In this document: one piece after another, positions 62,044 through 64,000 of the stretch
Layout: each line of letters starts with the position of its first letter
Position numbering within the stretch: the stretch's first letter is position 1
Origin: Hymenobacter telluris
GTDB lineage: Bacteria; Bacteroidota; Bacteroidia; Cytophagales; Hymenobacteraceae
Assembly (NCBI RefSeq): GCF_017313265.1
Contig: NZ_JAFLQZ010000020.1
Coordinates: 31,104 to 95,103, forward strand
Length of the DNA: 64,000 nt
Direction of reading: 5' to 3'
Translations under genes and position numbers: made by a program
Notes under the pieces: model-generated
What the model saw: only the letters and a program-made list of their open reading frames with translations
Told to the model about the DNA's origin: nothing
Database searches by the model: none

Positions 62044-62619
62044 ATGAAAAATAACCTGCTTCCTGCTTTTCGTCTTTCCTTGGTCATGCTCGTGCTGTGC
62101 TGCGTGGTGTACCCGGCCATTGTGTGGGGCGCGGCGCAACTCTCGCCGGGCAAGGGGGAGGGTGTCCAAGTGAGCCATAAAGGCCGTGTGGTGGGCTTCG
62201 CCAACGTAGGTCAGAAGTTCGACCGGCCCGAGTATTTCAATACCCGCCCTTCCGCCGTGGACTACAACGCCAGCGGCTCGGCCGGCTCCAACAAAGGCCC
62301 GAGCAACCCCGACTACCTGAAAGAAGTGCAGACCCGGGCCGGCGCTTTCTTGCAGCAAAACCCCACGGTGCCGCGCAACCAAGTACCAGCCGAGCTAGTC
62401 ACGGCCAGCGGTTCGGGCCTCGACCCGCACTTGTCGCCGGCCGGGGCGTATGCGCAAGTGGAGCGGATTGCTCGTCTGCGTGGCTTGCCGGTGGAGCAGG
62501 TTCGGGAGCTGGTGAAAAGCCACATCGACGAGCCCATCATCGTGTTCTTCGGTCCGGCCACTGTGAACGTACTGCGCCTGAACCTGGCCCTGGACGAGCT
62601 GGCGCCTGTCCGCAAATAA
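62044..62619 (+). CDS. kdpC: Potassium-transporting ATPase subunit KdpC
   Basis: A 191-residue membrane-anchored subunit with one N-terminal helix (FRLSLVMLVLCCVVYPAIVWG). The KdpC pattern follows: VGQKFDRPEYFNTRPSAVDY, ASGSAGSNKGPSNPDYL, then VTASGSGLDPHLSPAGAYAQ and the C-terminal VNVLRLNLALDE. KdpC stabilises the KdpAB complex and raises its affinity for ATP. It is read after the second repeat and before the porin. Confidence 0.95.
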   Translation: MKNNLLPAFRLSLVMLVLCCVVYPAIVWGAAQLSPGKGEGVQVSHKGRVVGFANVGQKFDRPEYFNTRPSAVDYNASGSAGSNKGPSNPDYLKEVQTRAGAFLQQNPTVPRNQVPAELVTASGSGLDPHLSPAGAYAQVERIARLRGLPVEQVRELVKSHIDEPIIVFFGPATVNVLRLNLALDELAPVRK

Positions 62620-62736
62620 CGGTGCAGGTGCCCGGCACATTTCATTCTTCCCACAGCATCACCTAAACAGCTAGTTTGCCTGCTTATCGGCAGCAACTTC
62701 AGCCTCTATCCGCCTTGTACCCGTAGGCGCTCCTGC

Positions 62737-63879
62737 ATGAACTACCAATTGACCTTGGGCCTCGCCCTCACTGCCGCTACTGTCACCACCAATACGCTGG
62801 CGCAGACCACTTCGGCAACGGATACCGCGCAGGTTGTAACGCCGCAAGTTGCGCCCGCCGAAACCACGCCGAACCCACTGACTTTCTACGGCTTTGTGGA
62901 TGGCTACTACGGCTACGATTTCAAGCACGCCGCCACCCAGGACCGCCCCGGCTTCCTGTACTCGCACGACCGGCAAAACGAGTTTACCGTCAACAATGCC
63001 ATCCTCGGGATGCGCTACGACAACGGGCAGGTGCGCGGGGCGCTCGGGCTGCATGCCGGCTCCTACGTGACGGCCAACTACGCCGCTGAAGACCAGGTGT
63101 TCAAGCACCTCTACGAAGCCTACGCCGGTTTCCGGCCGTTCGAGAAGGCGTGGCTGGACGCCGGTATTTTCACCTCGCACATCGGGTTCGAGTCGGCCAT
63201 CAGCAAAGACAACTGGACCCTGACCCGCTCCCTAATGGCCGAAAACTCGCCGTACTACGAAGCCGGGGTGCGCTTCACCTACGAGGTAGACCCCAAGCTG
63301 ACCCTGACCGGACTGGTACTGAACGGCTGGCAGAACATCCGCGAAAACAACCAAAAAAAGGCCATTGGCACCCAAATTCAGTGGAAGCCTACCGATAAGC
63401 TGCTTGTCAACAGCAGCACGTTCTACGGCAACGAGCAACCCCAGGACCTGGCCCGCCGCCGCCGCTACTTTCACGATTTCTACGCCACCTACGCCGCCAC
63501 CGACCGGCTGAGCTTGGCTGTGGTGTTCGACGTGGGCAAGCAGGAACGCGCCGAACGGGGCGGCAAAGACGACACCTGGCACACCGGCGCCGCCTTCGTG
63601 CGCTACAAGCTCACCGACAAGTGGAGCACCACTCTGCGCGGCGAGTATTACAACGCCGACCGGGGCGTGCTGATCAGCTCGATTTCGCCAGCGGCCAACG
63701 ATGCTGATTTCAAGGTACACGCTGCTTCCCTCAACCTCGATTACGCACCTGCCAGCAACGTGGTAGTGCGCATCGAAGGCCGTGGCTTCCGCTCCCCCCA
63801 ACCCTTCCTAACCGACCGCAACAACCAAACCACCGACAACTACGGCAACATCACCTCAAGCATTGCCATTTCGTTTTGA
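62737..63879 (+). CDS. OmpL-like beta-barrel porin (BBP2 type)
   Basis: A 380-residue outer-membrane protein with a signal peptide at about 1-22 (LGLALTAATVTTNTLAQ). After a proline-rich linker the mature part opens with FYGFVDGYYGYDFKHAATQD, and alternates amphipathic strands (HIGFESAISKDNW, YYEAGVRFTYEVDPKLTLTG, VVFDVGKQERAE) to a C-terminal aromatic residue (SSIAISF), as in barrel proteins. This matches the putative beta-barrel porin-2 family, often found after kdpC in Bacteroidota, and may let potassium or other small solutes in through the outer membrane. It lies 117 bases after kdpC. Confidence 0.85.
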   Translation: MNYQLTLGLALTAATVTTNTLAQTTSATDTAQVVTPQVAPAETTPNPLTFYGFVDGYYGYDFKHAATQDRPGFLYSHDRQNEFTVNNAILGMRYDNGQVRGALGLHAGSYVTANYAAEDQVFKHLYEAYAGFRPFEKAWLDAGIFTSHIGFESAISKDNWTLTRSLMAENSPYYEAGVRFTYEVDPKLTLTGLVLNGWQNIRENNQKKAIGTQIQWKPTDKLLVNSSTFYGNEQPQDLARRRRYFHDFYATYAATDRLSLAVVFDVGKQERAERGGKDDTWHTGAAFVRYKLTDKWSTTLRGEYYNADRGVLISSISPAANDADFKVHAASLNLDYAPASNVVVRIEGRGFRSPQPFLTDRNNQTTDNYGNITSSIAISF

Positions 63880-63917
63880 CACTTCAAAACGTCATGCAGA
63901 AACGCAGTTGAAGTGTC
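63878..63917 (+). terminator. Hairpin overlapping the porin stop codon
   Basis: Stem GACACTTCAA (63878-63887) with TTGAAGTGTC (63908-63917) begins inside the porin stop codon. There is no T-run after it, so it may be a terminator remnant or a repeat hairpin. Confidence 0.45.
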
Positions 63918-63938
63918 CCGCTTGGCTTCGTTGAACGG

Positions 63939-64000
63939 TGTAGAGACGCGACCCTTCGCGTCTCGGCGTTGCTGATGTTGTTTACCTGAATGGACCAAAC
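63939..64000. repeat. Partial copy of the GAGACGC palindromic repeat at the window edge
   Basis: Hairpin GAGACGCG-ACCCTT-CGCGTCTC (63943-63964), then the core CGTTGCTGATGTTGTTTA (63967-63984) and CCTGAATGGACC. It is cut off by the window end. The core is identical to that in the kdpA-kdpB gap. Confidence 0.65.

Overview
The window looks like chromosomal DNA of an aerobic Bacteroidota of the Hymenobacter type (Cytophagales). Signs are high GC with SusC/SusD outer-membrane pairs, a FecR protein with the Bacteroidota DUF4974 tail, two proteins with type IX secretion (T9SS) C-terminal sorting domains, the Bacteroidota-specific DUF1599 and BT_3928 families, and upstream boxes matching the Bacteroidota -7 element TAnnTTTG. 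The genus is an inference from gene content; no rRNA gene is present.

Layout. 1-2319 (minus): an ECF sigma factor, a FecR anti-sigma factor and the first codons of a TonB-dependent receptor, a cell-surface signalling trio. 2475-12642 (minus): a compact sugar operon (MFS sugar porter, DUF5107-TPR protein, GH35, GH2) with a divergent AraC regulator at 12858. 14063-15282: a small STAS-like protein and a solitary ERF-like protein. 15731-26655: M16 peptidase, convergent SusD/SusC pair and an S9 peptidase, perhaps a peptide-uptake locus. 27118-29444: a second STAS-like paralogue, a GAF-domain protein and an aldo/keto reductase. 29586-33224: a damaged molybdenum hydroxylase locus, in which an AraC gene without its DNA-binding end runs into a beheaded FAD subunit gene, followed by an intact molybdopterin subunit. 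33319-33392: tRNA-Arg(ACG). 33514-43448: TVP38, DUF2167, a cystathionine gamma-synthase-like enzyme, an MBL hydrolase, a T9SS cargo protein, TerC, Kbl and patatin. 43862-50114: cdaA-folP, DUF1599, BT_3928, an ABC permease, aroK and a fatty acid hydroxylase. 50388-55583: a large T9SS cargo protein, a 57-residue lipoprotein, a PAP2 phosphatase and NhaA. 55757-63879: a sigma-54-type response regulator and the high-affinity potassium system, a 31-residue micro-ORF, kdpF, kdpA, kdpB, kdpC and an OmpL-like porin.

The most unusual structure is in the last 19 kb. Nearly every intergenic gap among plus-strand genes carries a long imperfect palindrome, from at least five sequence families. Two families with different terminal hairpins share an internal core (CGTTGCTGATGTTGTTTA), and related copies sit in both the kdpA-kdpB and kdpB-kdpC gaps. 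The clearest evolutionary event is the deletion junction near 30210, which has removed the AraC C-terminus, probably the 2Fe-2S subunit gene, and the FAD-subunit N-terminus. No CRISPR array, phage, transposase, restriction or defence system was seen.
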